From Sphingomonas psychrolutea (lineage in GTDB: Bacteria > Pseudomonadota > Alphaproteobacteria > Sphingomonadales > Sphingomonadaceae): a stretch of DNA of 64,000 bases. The notes under the pieces were generated by a model. That model was given only the letters and a program-made list of their open reading frames with translations, ran no database searches and was not told the origin of the DNA. A program made the translations under genes and the position numbers. How positions within the stretch are numbered: position 1 is the stretch's first letter; every line of letters starts with the position of its first letter. Positions 6,945 through 16,403 of this stretch are shown here, in pieces. Location of the stretch: contig NZ_BMDW01000003.1 of NCBI RefSeq assembly GCF_014636175.1, positions 62,001 to 126,000 of the forward strand. The letters are read 5' to 3'.

Positions 6945-8690
6945 GTGAGCGAGAAAAGCGGAGCAGACATCCTGATCGAGGCGCTGTGCGATCTCGGCGT
7001 GGAGGTCGTGTTCGGCTATCCCGGTGGCGCTGTTCTCCCGATTTATGACGCGCTGTTTCGCTCCGGGCGGATCAAGCACATCCTCGTCCGCCACGAACAG
7101 GCAGCAACCCACGCCGCCGAGGGGTATGCGCGTTCGACCGGCAAGTGCGGCGTCGTGCTTGTCACCTCCGGCCCCGGCGCGACCAATGCGGTCACCGGTA
7201 TCACCGACGCGCTGATGGATTCGATCCCGATGGTGGTCATCACCGGCCAGGTGCCGACCGCCTTGATCGGCACCGATGCCTTTCAGGAAGCCGACACCGT
7301 TGGCATCACGCGCCACTGCACCAAGCACAATTATCTGGTGAAGGACCCCGCGCGGCTCGGCGAGACGATCCACGAGGCGTTCTACATCGCGACCTCCGGG
7401 CGGCCCGGCCCGGTCGTGATCGACATCCCCAAGGATGTGCAGGTCGCGACCGCGCGCTATACCAAGCCCGGGCCGATCCGCCACAAAACCTACCGCCCGC
7501 AGATCAAGGCCGACCAGCCAAGCATCGAAGCGGCGATGGACATGCTCGCCGCGGCCGAGCGCCCGATCCTCTATACCGGCGGCGGGATCATCAATGCGGG
7601 TCCTGCGGCGAGCCAATTGCTGCGCGAACTCGCGCGGATCAGCGGCGCGCCGGTCACCTCGACGCTAATGGGTCTGGGTGCCTATCCGGCAAGCGGCGAG
7701 CAATGGCTCGGCATGCTCGGGATGCACGGCACCTACGAAGCCAATCTCGCGATGAACAAGGCCGATCTGATTCTGTGCCTCGGCGCGCGCTTCGATGATC
7801 GCGTGACGGGTCGGCTCGATGCCTTCTCGCCGTTCAGCCGCAAAATCCACGTCGATATCGACCGTTCTAGCATCAACAAGAACGTCCGCGTCGATCTCGC
7901 GATCGTCGCCGATGTCGGCCATGCGCTCGAGGACATGGTCCGCGTGTTCAAGGCGCGGCGGCATCCCAAGCCCGATCTCAGCGAATGGTGGCGGATGATC
8001 GCCGGCTGGCGCGCGATGAAGAGCCTCGATTTTACCGAAAACGCCGACGAGATCGCCCCACAACGCGCGGTCCGCGCGCTGTGGGAGGCGACGCACAAGC
8101 GCAACCCGATCATCACCACCGAAGTCGGCCAGCACCAGATGTGGGCGGCGCAGCATTTTGGGTTTGAGGGGCCGAACAAATGGCTGACCAGCGGCGGTCT
8201 CGGCACGATGGGCTATGGCCTGCCCGCCGCGATCGGCGCACAGCTCGGCAATCCCAAGGCGCTGGTGATCGATATTGCCGGCGAAGCGTCGATCCAGATG
8301 AACATTCAGGAGCTGGCGACCGCGACGCAATACCGCCTGCCGGTCAAGATCTTCATCCTCAACAACGAATATATGGGGATGGTCCGGCAGTGGCAGGAGC
8401 TGACCTATTCGAGCCGCTATTCCGAAAGCTACAGCGATTCGCTGCCAGATTTTGTGAAGCTGGGCGAAGCGTATGGCTGGAAGGGCATCCGGATCGACAA
8501 GATCGGCGAGCTCGATGACGGCATCGCCGCGATGCTCGATCATGACGGCCCGGTGATCGTCGATTGCCGCGTGGCGAAGCTCGCCAACTGCTTCCCGATG
8601 ATCCCGAGCGGAGCGGCCCATACCGACATGATCCTGCAATCGAGCGAAGTCTCGGGCGAGATGGACGACGAAGCGAAGGCGCTGGTTTAA
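6945..8690 (+). CDS. ilvI: acetolactate synthase, large (catalytic) subunit
   Basis: A 581-residue thiamine-diphosphate enzyme making acetolactate or acetohydroxybutyrate, the first common step to valine, leucine and isoleucine. It has the TPP-glutamate region HEQAATHAAEGYARSTGK, the central FAD/transhydrogenase-like domain and the C-terminal TPP domain. In the metal-binding motif, usually GD(A/G)S, this protein reads AGEASIQMN, with Glu for Asp. The start GTG 6945 follows AAGGAG by 7 bases. ilvH follows after one base, so the two subunits are co-translated from one message. Confidence 0.95.
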   Translation: MSEKSGADILIEALCDLGVEVVFGYPGGAVLPIYDALFRSGRIKHILVRHEQAATHAAEGYARSTGKCGVVLVTSGPGATNAVTGITDALMDSIPMVVITGQVPTALIGTDAFQEADTVGITRHCTKHNYLVKDPARLGETIHEAFYIATSGRPGPVVIDIPKDVQVATARYTKPGPIRHKTYRPQIKADQPSIEAAMDMLAAAERPILYTGGGIINAGPAASQLLRELARISGAPVTSTLMGLGAYPASGEQWLGMLGMHGTYEANLAMNKADLILCLGARFDDRVTGRLDAFSPFSRKIHVDIDRSSINKNVRVDLAIVADVGHALEDMVRVFKARRHPKPDLSEWWRMIAGWRAMKSLDFTENADEIAPQRAVRALWEATHKRNPIITTEVGQHQMWAAQHFGFEGPNKWLTSGGLGTMGYGLPAAIGAQLGNPKALVIDIAGEASIQMNIQELATATQYRLPVKIFILNNEYMGMVRQWQELTYSSRYSESYSDSLPDFVKLGEAYGWKGIRIDKIGELDDGIAAMLDHDGPVIVDCRVAKLANCFPMIPSGAAHTDMILQSSEVSGEMDDEAKALV

Positions 8691-8691
8691 G

Positions 8692-9207
8692 ATGCACATC
8701 ACCACCGCCCCCACTTCGCGCCACACGCTCGCCGTGATGGTCGACAACGAACCCGGCATCCTCGCGCGGATCGCGGGGCTGTTCACCGCGCGCGGCTATA
8801 ATATCGAGAGTCTGACCGTGTCGGACGTCACCGCCGACAAGGCGGTCAGCCGCATCACGATCGTCACCTCGGCGAGCGACGCGACGATGGAGCAAATCAT
8901 CGCCCAGCTCGACCGGCTGGTGCCGGTGCATTCGGTCAGCGATCTCACCGCACTTGGGCCGCATGTCGAGCGCGAGCTGGCGCTGCTCAAGGTTGCCGGC
9001 ACGGGCGATCACCGGATCGAGGCGCTGCGCCTCGCCGACGTCTACCGCGCGCGCGTCGTCGACGCGACGACCAGCAGCTTCGTGTTCGAAGTGACCGGGG
9101 GACGCGAGAAGATCGACACCTTCGTCACGCTGATGCGCGAAGTCGGGCTGATCGAAGTCGCCCGCACCGGCATCGTCGCGATCGCGCGGGGGAATTCCAG
9201 CGTCTGA
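8692..9207 (+). CDS. ilvH: acetolactate synthase, small (regulatory) subunit
   Basis: A 171-residue regulatory subunit that binds the large subunit and confers valine feedback inhibition. The N-terminal ACT domain (HTLAVMVDNEPGILARIAGL, then RGYNIESLTV) is typical. The C-terminal regulatory domain is also typical (RVVDATTSSFVFEVTGGREKIDTF). It begins one base after the ilvI stop TAA. Confidence 0.95.
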   Translation: MHITTAPTSRHTLAVMVDNEPGILARIAGLFTARGYNIESLTVSDVTADKAVSRITIVTSASDATMEQIIAQLDRLVPVHSVSDLTALGPHVERELALLKVAGTGDHRIEALRLADVYRARVVDATTSSFVFEVTGGREKIDTFVTLMREVGLIEVARTGIVAIARGNSSV

Positions 9208-9224
9208 CCTGCATACAACAACCC

Positions 9225-10344
<1,120 letters not shown>

Positions 10345-10352
10345 TCCGTCGA

Positions 10353-10452
10353 CCCGTGACCCCGGCCTCGTGCCGGGGTCCACTGCCGTCCGCGACCAAC
10401 GTCTTCGGGATGCGTGGCACGGTGGACGCCGGGACAAGCCCGGCATGACGGG
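10353..10452. repeat. imperfect CCCCGGC-type inverted repeat downstream of ilvC
   Basis: Two hairpin units face each other: GTGACCCCGGCCTCGTGCCG from 10356 onward, and the unit beginning TGGACGCCGGGACAAGCCCG at 10423. The outer sequences are partly complementary (GGTCCA with TGGAC; CCCGT with ACGGG). It resembles the repeat before ilvC but is diverged. It may act as a 3' stabiliser or terminator for the ilv operon; there is no T-run. Confidence 0.7.
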
Positions 10453-10549
10453 TCCAGGGACAGCCTCCACGAAACGGTCCGTTGCCGAAACGGCGTTTGA
10501 CGCTTCCCCCCACGCCGCGCACTGGAGTGCTTCTTAACGGGAGTCTCTA

Positions 10550-11176
10550 ATGCGTATCAAAATTCTCTGCGCCGCCACTGCTGCGCTTCTGATCGGTGCC
10601 CCCCTTCTCGCCCAGACCACTCCGCCCGAGATGCTCAAGGGTGCGGGCACTGCCGCCGACGTGCAGGCCGGGACCTATGCGATCGACCCCAACCATACCC
10701 AGGTGACCTTCAGCGTCAGCCATTTCGGCATCTCGCCGTTCGCCGGGACGTTTTCCGAAGCGAGCGGCACGCTGATCATCGATCCCGCCAAGCCCGCAGT
10801 GTCCAGGCTCGACGTGACGATCCCGATCGCGAGTGTCCAGACCACCAGCAGCGTGCTCACCGGTGAGCTCAAGGGTGCCGACTGGTTCGACGCCGCCAAA
10901 TTCCCGACCGCAACGTTCAAATCGACCAAGGTCACGCAAATCACGCCCGATGCGGTGCAGGTCGATGGCACGCTCACGCTGCACGGCGTGACCAAGCCGG
11001 TCATGTTTCGGGCGAAGCTGTTCGGCGCGGCGACCAATCCGATGAGCAAGAAGGCCTCGATCGGTTTCCTCGGCCGGATGGTGATCCATCGCGCGGATTT
11101 CGGCATCAGCAAATATGTACCGCTCGTGTCGGACGAAACCGTGCTGGTGATCAACGCGGCGTTCGAACGGCAATAA
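10550..11176 (+). CDS. YceI family periplasmic protein
   Basis: A 208-residue exported protein with a signal peptide (MRIKILCAATAALLIGAPLLAQ). Its YceI lipocalin-like barrel is recognised from YAIDPNHTQVTFSVSHFGIS, SRLDVTIPIASVQTT, WFDAAKFPTATFKST and GTLTLHGVTKPV. YceI proteins bind polyisoprenoid or other amphiphilic molecules in the periplasm. The Shine-Dalgarno GGGAG precedes the ATG. It sits alone between ilvC and the convergent BLUF gene, with no sign that it belongs to the ilv pathway. Confidence 0.85.
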   Translation: MRIKILCAATAALLIGAPLLAQTTPPEMLKGAGTAADVQAGTYAIDPNHTQVTFSVSHFGISPFAGTFSEASGTLIIDPAKPAVSRLDVTIPIASVQTTSSVLTGELKGADWFDAAKFPTATFKSTKVTQITPDAVQVDGTLTLHGVTKPVMFRAKLFGAATNPMSKKASIGFLGRMVIHRADFGISKYVPLVSDETVLVINAAFERQ

Positions 11177-11226
11177 TTGAAGCAAGTCGCCGGCGCCCGT
11201 GTCGGGTGCGCCGGCGGCGCTACGGC

Positions 11227-11619
11227 TCAGGCGGGCACCAGTGCGCGGAAATAGCCTGCCGTTTCGTGCGAGACATTCAGCAGCAGCCCATGCAGCCGCC
11301 GGTCGAACGCATCGACGGTCTCGCGGCGTTCGCGGTGCAGCATCATCCAGTCGCCAAACTCGCGATCCTCGATGTCGCGGTCGATCAGCATCCGCAGGTC
11401 GCGATGCCGCGGATCGCTCAACAGGCTCGCCAGCAAATCGGCGATACTATCGTCCGGCCCCTCGATCACTTGCAGGAAATCAGCGTCCTGCGTGTAGAGC
11501 AGCCCGGTAATGCCATCGAGACCGTTGCGCAGCAACGCTTGCCGCGTGATCGCCACGGCGTCGTCGTCGGCGTGACCGCTCGGGTTGGTCGTGATGCTGG
11601 TATAGATGATTTGCCGCAT
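11227..11619 (-). CDS. BLUF domain blue-light sensor, stand-alone
   Basis: A 130-residue protein that is essentially one BLUF domain binding FAD. The key photoactive residues are in place: Tyr6 (in IIYTS), Asn32 (NGLDGITG), Gln50 (DFLQVIEG), and Trp91 with a Met nearby (DWMM). This is the spacing of short BLUF proteins such as Slr1694. There is no attached EAL, cyclase or DNA-binding output domain, so it must signal through a partner protein. It is transcribed away from leuA and converges on the YceI gene. Confidence 0.85.
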   Translation of the reverse strand: MRQIIYTSITTNPSGHADDDAVAITRQALLRNGLDGITGLLYTQDADFLQVIEGPDDSIADLLASLLSDPRHRDLRMLIDRDIEDREFGDWMMLHRERRETVDAFDRRLHGLLLNVSHETAGYFRALVPA

Positions 11620-11717
11620 CCAGGCGTCCTATCCGAGCACCGCGATCGGTGAATTGATATCGATCAACCGGCCGTTCACACTGGACAGCCGCGCCCTCCA
11701 AGCGCTATTCACCGCTC

Positions 11718-11762
11718 ATGCACCTCGCATCGCGCCTTGCCCTGCGACTTACGCGCCCTTAG
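11718..11762 (+). CDS. leucine-rich leader peptide of leuA
   Basis: ATG 11718 opens a 14-codon ORF ending in TAG at 11760. The product MHLASRLALRLTRP has four Leu residues (codons CTC, CTT, CTG, CTT), three of them in a five-residue stretch. It lies 90 bases upstream of leuA on the same strand and its last codons overlap the first arm of the attenuator hairpins. No strong Shine-Dalgarno is visible. Its role is inferred to be ribosome-mediated leucine sensing, as in other amino-acid leader peptides. Confidence 0.65.
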   Translation: MHLASRLALRLTRP

Positions 11763-11845
11763 GCGCGTATACTGCCGCGCGCCACGAGTGCAGCGCGGCC
11801 CGCCTAAGGACCCACCGCCCCTATCGACCCGCGATCCTTAGCGAG
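11751..11845 (+). promoter_or_regulatory. leuA attenuator with mutually exclusive hairpins
   Basis: Segment 1 ACGCGCC (11751-11757) pairs perfectly with GGCGCGT (11762-11768). The overlapping segment 2 CCTTAGGCG (11757-11765) pairs perfectly over 9 bp with segment 3 CGCCTAAGG (11801-11809). Segment 3 can instead pair through CTAAGGA (11804-11810) with segment 4 TCCTTAG (11835-11841), which abuts the weak leuA ribosome binding site GCGAG. Stalling at the Leu codons would favour 2:3 and leave segment 4 free; completed translation to the stop at 11760 would favour 3:4. There is no T-run after 3:4, so control of translation initiation is more likely than transcript termination. Confidence 0.65.
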
Positions 11846-11852
11846 ACTTGCC

Positions 11853-13511
11853 ATGTTGCGTGACCCTTCGACCAAATACCGTCCCTTCCCCACCATCGAT
11901 TTGCCCGACCGGCGCTGGCCATCGCAAGCGATCACCACTGCCCCGCGCTGGCTCTCGACCGATTTGCGCGACGGCAATCAGGCGCTGATCGACCCGATGG
12001 ACGCGGAGAAGAAGACCCGCATGTTCGATCTGATCGTCAAGATCGGGATCAAGGAAATCGAAGTCGGCTTTCCGGCGGCGGGCGCGACCGAATTCGATTT
12101 CATCTCCGGGCTGGTCAGGACCGGCCGCATCCCCGACGATACGATGATCCAGGTGTTGACCCAGGCGCGCCGCGATTTGATCGAGACGAGCTTCGCGTCG
12201 CTGAAGGGCGCACCCCGTGCGATCGTCCATCTCTACAATGCGGTCAGCCCTGCCTGGCGCAAGATCGTCTTCGGCATGACTCGCGCGGAGGTGAAGCAGA
12301 TCGCGATCGAGGGCGCGATGATGTTGCGCGACCAAGCCGCGGCGCAACCCGACACCGACTGGTTCTTCGAATACAGCCCCGAAACCTTCTCGACCGCCGA
12401 ACTCGATTTCAGCCTTGAGGTGTGCGAGGCAGTGATGGACGTGCTGCGCCCCACGCCCGACCACAAATTGATCCTAAACCTTCCCGCGACGGTCGAATGC
12501 GCAACGCCCAACGTCTATGCCGATCAGATCGAATGGTTCGGTCGCAACATCCGTAACCGCGATACTGTCGCGTTGAGTCTTCACCCGCATAATGACCGCG
12601 GCACCGGCGTCGCCGCCGCCGAACTCGGGCTGATGGCGGGCGCCGACCGCGTCGAGGGCTGTCTGCTCGGCAATGGCGAGCGTACCGGCAATTGCGATCT
12701 CGTGACTGTTGCGCTCAACATGTACACGCAAGGCCTTAATCCAAAGCTGGATTTCTCGGACATCGACGCGGTGGTCAACACGGTCGCTTACTGCACGCAA
12801 CTGCCGGTCCACCCGCGCACGCCTTATGCCGGCGATCTGGTCTTCACCGCGTTTTCGGGCAGCCATCAGGACGCGATCAAGAAGGGGTTTGCGGCGCAGG
12901 AAGCCAAGAACGACACGCTGTGGGAAGTGCCGTATCTGCCGATCGATCCGGCCGATCTCGGGCGCAGCTACGAAGCGGTGATCCGCGTCAATTCGCAGTC
13001 CGGCAAGGGCGGCGTCGCCTGGGTGATCGAGCAGGACAAGGGTCTCAAACTGCCCAAGCGCCTCCAGGCCGATTTCAGCCGCCACGTCCAGCGGCTAGCC
13101 GACGAGACCAGCCGCGAAATGAATGCGGGTGACATCTGGGGCCTGTTCGAGACGACCTACCTCGCGCGTGCCGACGACCGGTTCCGCCTGCTCGATTATA
13201 ATGAGAGCGGCAGCGTCGGCGACCGGCTGTTCGTCGGCCATGTCGCGGTCGATGGCGAAGAGCGCTCGATCTCGGGCCGCGGCAACGGGCTGATCTCGGG
13301 CGTGATTGCAGCCCTCGGCGGATCGACCGGCCCGGCGCTCGACGTGGTCGATTATAACGAACACGCGATCGGCCACGGTGCCGACGCGCAAGCCGCCGCC
13401 TATGTCGAATGCCGCACCAGCGACGGGCGGACGGTGTTTGGGGTCGGCATCGACGCGGATATCGCAACGGCGAGCGTGCGCGCGGTGCTGAGCGCGGCGA
13501 ATAGGGTGTGA
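11853..13511 (+). CDS. leuA: 2-isopropylmalate synthase (long form)
   Basis: A 552-residue LeuA condensing 2-ketoisovalerate with acetyl-CoA, the first committed step to leucine. The DRE-TIM barrel has the catalytic [15 protein letters not shown] and the metal-binding HPHNDRGTG. The C-terminal allosteric domain (about 430-552) ends in the Ala/Val-rich segments that bind leucine. The length and the [11 protein letters not shown] start fit the long LeuA type. Expression is probably controlled by the leader peptide and hairpins just upstream, in addition to feedback inhibition. Confidence 0.95.
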   Translation: MLRDPSTKYRPFPTIDLPDRRWPSQAITTAPRWLSTDLRDGNQALIDPMDAEKKTRMFDLIVKIGIKEIEVGFPAAGATEFDFISGLVRTGRIPDDTMIQVLTQARRDLIETSFASLKGAPRAIVHLYNAVSPAWRKIVFGMTRAEVKQIAIEGAMMLRDQAAAQPDTDWFFEYSPETFSTAELDFSLEVCEAVMDVLRPTPDHKLILNLPATVECATPNVYADQIEWFGRNIRNRDTVALSLHPHNDRGTGVAAAELGLMAGADRVEGCLLGNGERTGNCDLVTVALNMYTQGLNPKLDFSDIDAVVNTVAYCTQLPVHPRTPYAGDLVFTAFSGSHQDAIKKGFAAQEAKNDTLWEVPYLPIDPADLGRSYEAVIRVNSQSGKGGVAWVIEQDKGLKLPKRLQADFSRHVQRLADETSREMNAGDIWGLFETTYLARADDRFRLLDYNESGSVGDRLFVGHVAVDGEERSISGRGNGLISGVIAALGGSTGPALDVVDYNEHAIGHGADAQAAAYVECRTSDGRTVFGVGIDADIATASVRAVLSAANRV

Positions 13512-13522
13512 CTTGCTCGTTA

Positions 13523-13557
13523 CGCGGTTGAGCATCGCCCGGTTTTGCTCAATCGCG
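13523..13557 (+). repeat. hairpin downstream of leuA
   Basis: CGCGGTTGAGCA (13523-13534) pairs with TGCTCAATCGCG (13546-13557) over 12 positions with one G-T wobble and an 11-base loop. It starts 12 bases after the leuA stop. No T-run follows, so it is either a Rho-independent terminator of weak type or a 3' end stabiliser. Confidence 0.5.
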
Positions 13558-13615
13558 CGGCTGTAGGGCTCTGAAGGGTAAGAAATTTTTTATCGGCAGA
13601 CGCTATCGGCTGCTG

Positions 13616-14248
13616 ATGCAAACCGCTCTCAAAGCTGCCGTAATATGCGTCATCGCTTTAATCGGTGTGGTATCTGTTCCGATTGCGGTCATTTCTGCGC
13701 AGGATTGGGGCACCCCGATACCCGTTTTGGCAACGGCAATTGGCGGGCTTTTGTTGGTCGCACTTGTGTTTTTGGCGCGCGGCAAGCGCCTTCAACGCTC
13801 AGCATATACCGGTAACGCATCGTCCGCTCGTTGGCTGGCGGAAGCGCGTTCGTCTGTAGGCAAGGAGCAAGCCCGTCAACCTGCGCCAATCTACGTAAGC
13901 CTGCTTTTGGTCATCACGCCCGTCCTGCAATATGCTTGCCTGACCTCGCTGGCCTCATCGCGAATTACCGTCGAACCGGCCGCGATTTGCGCGGTGATTG
14001 GGCTAGTCGGAATGTTCGGGGTGGCGATCTGGAACCTGCGCCAAACCCGATCGGATCCGCTGTATGAGCTCACAAGCCCCCCGTTGCGGTTAGTTGGACT
14101 TGGTCTTGCGGTCTTTGCGCTCATCGCATTCGAGGCGCTGATCAAGCATAATTTGCTAGCGACCATCCTCGCATTCTTGGTGGTCGATTTGCTGTTCATG
14201 CGACTGCTGATCGTTTGCGGCAGAAGACTGACTCGTCGATTGCGCTAA
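13616..14248 (+). CDS. multi-pass membrane protein of unknown function
   Basis: A 210-residue hydrophobic protein with about five to six predicted membrane helices (roughly 5-28, 35-55, 92-110, 120-140, 155-175, 180-200) and a basic end (CGRRLTRRLR). A short hydrophilic loop at about 56-90 is probably cytoplasmic. I recognise no family motif. It looks somewhat less GC-biased in codon use than its neighbours, which might suggest later acquisition. It stands alone between leuA and the convergent folate genes. Confidence 0.6.
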   Translation: MQTALKAAVICVIALIGVVSVPIAVISAQDWGTPIPVLATAIGGLLLVALVFLARGKRLQRSAYTGNASSARWLAEARSSVGKEQARQPAPIYVSLLLVITPVLQYACLTSLASSRITVEPAAICAVIGLVGMFGVAIWNLRQTRSDPLYELTSPPLRLVGLGLAVFALIAFEALIKHNLLATILAFLVVDLLFMRLLIVCGRRLTRRLR

Positions 14249-14400
14249 GCATCGAGCACGCTGAACGACAGCTACCCCAGGTCACAGACAAACCTGCTGT
14301 CCCACACACCCCCAATCTGTCAGCCCGGCGAGTCCGCTCTCTTTAACCGACGACGTGCCTGCCGATCCGCGCGCCCGAAAATGGCTCTGATGGTGTGACA

Positions 14401-14420
14401 TTTGTGACTTTAGCCACAAA
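14401..14420. promoter_or_regulatory. CRP-like palindrome in the gap before folB's 3' end
   Basis: TTTGTGACTTTAGCCACAAA is a 20-bp palindrome with one mismatched pair. Its core TGTGA-N6-CCACA matches the CRP/FNR-type consensus TGTGA-N6-TCACA in nine of ten positions. A second TGTGAC half-site lies 8 bases upstream (14395-14400). It sits between two convergent genes, where no annotated promoter is expected. No ORF or terminator explains it. Confidence 0.4.
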
Positions 14421-14488
14421 AACAGGCATCTCCGACCGCCCGGGTACTGTCGCTCGGGTAACGTTTGCGACTTTGCGTCGGAGGGAGC

Positions 14489-14845
14489 CTACCGCCCCCG
14501 CACCACCTCACACCCGACCGCCGCATCCGGATAAATATCTGGCTTCGACGTCCGCACCGTAACTTGCTCCACCCGCGCGTCGCTCAGACATAGCGCGGCG
14601 ATCGCTTCGCACAGCGTTTCCTGCAAATGGAAGTGCTGGTTAGCGACGAGTGCCTGAACGCCGCTGCGCACGAAATCATAATCGAGCACGGCGTCGATCC
14701 GGTCCTCGGCGGGTGGCGCGGCGTAAGCCACCTCCATCCGCACGGAAACGATCACCCGCTGCGGCGCAGCCAGCTCCTCGGGATGGATGCCGAGGCCCAT
14801 CACGACCTCCAGTCCTTCCAAGATGGTGGTGAAGCGGACGGTCAT
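14489..14845 (-). CDS. folB: dihydroneopterin aldolase (FolB type)
   Basis: A 118-residue FolB-family protein which cleaves or epimerises dihydroneopterin in pterin/folate synthesis. The segments LEVVMGLGIHPEELAAPQRVIVSV, VLDYDFVRSGVQALV and HLQETLCEAIAALCL match the T-fold of FolB/FolX, with the catalytic Glu of the strand-helix motif. The start ATG 14845 overlaps the folM stop as ATGA; a longer frame upstream reads into folM and is not used. Third gene of folE-folM-folB. An epimerase role (FolX-like) is possible. Confidence 0.85.
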   Translation of the reverse strand: MTVRFTTILEGLEVVMGLGIHPEELAAPQRVIVSVRMEVAYAAPPAEDRIDAVLDYDFVRSGVQALVANQHFHLQETLCEAIAALCLSDARVEQVTVRTSKPDIYPDAAVGCEVVRGR

Positions 14846-15606
14846 GCCCCCGCCCTGCTCTCGAACATCACGTCGCGGGTCCGCGGCAGGAAGCGCTGGC
14901 CGCAATCGACGAACAGATCCTGCCCCTGCACGCCGCGCGCGCCGAGCAGGAAGGCGACCGCGCGCGCGATATCCTGCGGGTCGACCGGGCGGCGCAGCAG
15001 GTTTTTGGACGCTGCCTCGGCGAATTCTGCCTCGGTCTGGTCGGCGCTCGGCAGCGACAGCCCCGGCGACACAGCATTGACGCGAATGCGTGGGCCGAGC
15101 GCTTGCGCCAGCATCGTCGTCGCGCCGCCGAGCGCGAATTTGGCGCAGCTGTAGGAGAAGAAATCGGGGTTGGGATTGGCGAGCTTCTGGTCGAGGATAT
15201 TGACCACCGCGCCCTCCGCCAAATCATCCTGCGCCGCCAGCGCCGACGCGAGCAAAACGGGTGCCGCGAGATTGACGGCATGATGCCGCTCCAGCGACGC
15301 CGCGGTCAGCGCAGGCGGGGTATCGTATTCGAACAGCGAGGCGCTATTGACCACCGCCATCAGTGGCGCAGCGAACCCGCCGCGCGCCGCCGCGACCAGC
15401 GCCATCGGCGTCTCGGCATCGGCAAGGTCGCCTGACAGTACGATTGATCCCGGAAGGTCGGCCGAAAGCGCCGCCGCATCATCGCCCGAGTGCAAATGGT
15501 GGATCGCCACGCGCCACGCCCCACCAGCACACACTGGCCCCGCCAGATGCCGCGCGATCACCGCGCCCAGCCGCCGTGCCGCGCCCGTCACCAACACCGT
15601 GCGCAT
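14842..15606 (-). CDS. folM: SDR pteridine reductase, FolM-like
   Basis: A 254-residue short-chain dehydrogenase. The N-terminal motif TGAARRLG, with Arg-Arg instead of the usual Gly-Ile, is typical of pteridine reductases (PTR1, FolM). The catalytic YSCAK motif (Tyr-x3-Lys) and PGLSLPS fit the same branch. It probably reduces dihydromonapterin or dihydrofolate with NADPH. The context between folE and folB supports a pterin substrate. The start ATG 15606 lies 5 bases after the folE stop; an in-frame extension upstream only reads folE in another frame. Alternative: a generic SDR. Confidence 0.75.
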   Translation of the reverse strand: MRTVLVTGAARRLGAVIARHLAGPVCAGGAWRVAIHHLHSGDDAAALSADLPGSIVLSGDLADAETPMALVAAARGGFAAPLMAVVNSASLFEYDTPPALTAASLERHHAVNLAAPVLLASALAAQDDLAEGAVVNILDQKLANPNPDFFSYSCAKFALGGATTMLAQALGPRIRVNAVSPGLSLPSADQTEAEFAEAASKNLLRRPVDPQDIARAVAFLLGARGVQGQDLFVDCGQRFLPRTRDVMFESRAGA

Positions 15607-15611
15607 GCGCC

Positions 15612-16238
15612 TCAGCAGCCCATCAGCGCGAGGATTTCCTTGCGGCTGCGTTCGTCGTCGCGGAACACGCCCATCATCCGGCTCGTCACCATCGTGACGC
15701 CGGGCGTGCGCACGCCGCGCGCAGTCATGCAGGCATGGCTTGCCTCGATCACCACCGCCACGCCGTGCGGGCGCAAATGCTCCCAAATGCAGTTCGCCAC
15801 CTCGGCGGTGAGGCGTTCCTGCACTTGCAGCCGCCGCGCATAGGTGTGCAGCACGCGCGCCAGCTTGGAGATGCCGACGACCCAATTGCTTGGCAGATAG
15901 GCGATGTGCGCCTTGCCGATGATCGGCGCCATATGGTGTTCGCAATGCGACTGGAACGGGATATCCTTGAGCAGCACGATCTCGTCATAGCCGCCAACCT
16001 CCTCGAAAATGCGCGACAGATGCACCGAGGGATCGTCCGAATAGCCCGAGCAATATTCCTTCCACGCCCGCGCGACTCGCTGCGGCGTATCGAGCAACCC
16101 CTCGCGCGTCGGGTCATCGCCAGCCCAGCGGATCAAGGTACGAACCGCATCGGCAACGTCATCGGGCACCGGAATCTTGGGCATGGCGGCAACCAAATCG
16201 CCATTGCCACGCCCCTCGGAACTGTCGTCCATCGTCAT
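15612..16238 (-). CDS. folE: GTP cyclohydrolase I
   Basis: A 208-residue FolE converting GTP to dihydroneopterin triphosphate. The zinc ligands are seen in [21 protein letters not shown] and the later Cys in [12 protein letters not shown]. The motif LQVQERLT and the end [13 protein letters not shown] are family-typical. The start ATG 16238 follows GAAGGA; a second ATG two codons on is possible. It leads the folE-folM-folB operon and is divergent from the TonB-dependent receptor. A strong palindrome lies 29 bp upstream. Confidence 0.95.
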   Translation of the reverse strand: MTMDDSSEGRGNGDLVAAMPKIPVPDDVADAVRTLIRWAGDDPTREGLLDTPQRVARAWKEYCSGYSDDPSVHLSRIFEEVGGYDEIVLLKDIPFQSHCEHHMAPIIGKAHIAYLPSNWVVGISKLARVLHTYARRLQVQERLTAEVANCIWEHLRPHGVAVVIEASHACMTARGVRTPGVTMVTSRMMGVFRDDERSRKEILALMGC

Positions 16239-16266
16239 TCCTTCTCGAGTGAGTCGCTGCTGACGT

Positions 16267-16289
16267 TACGGCAAACGCGTTTCGCCGTA
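16267..16289. promoter_or_regulatory. palindrome upstream of folE
   Basis: TACGGC (16267-16272), AAACGCGTTT (16273-16282, itself a perfect palindrome), one extra C, then GCCGTA (16284-16289) form a near-perfect 23-bp inverted repeat. It lies 29 bp upstream of the folE start codon in the folE/receptor intergenic region. It could be an operator, or a leader hairpin of the folE mRNA. No matching known motif is recognised. Confidence 0.45.
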
Positions 16290-16374
16290 CTGCAACATGT
16301 AAATGGTCCTATTTTGAAACTGTCTCATTTGAGCAACGGCGGCGCAAGCCCGCAGTTTTCCTAAGATTATGTCA

Positions 16375-16403
16375 TTGACGCCTGATTTCGCGACACGCTA
16401 TTT
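16375..16403 (+). promoter_or_regulatory. candidate promoter of the TonB-dependent receptor
   Basis: TTGACG (16375-16380) and CTATTT (16398-16403) are separated by 17 bases. The -35 is near consensus and the -10 is weak. It would give a leader of about 65 bases before the receptor start at 16474. No riboswitch-like element is visible in that leader. Confidence 0.45.

Noticed and set aside
15607..15945. N-terminal extension of the FolM-like SDR
   Set aside because: It overlaps folE in another frame; the Rossmann motif begins right after ATG 15606.
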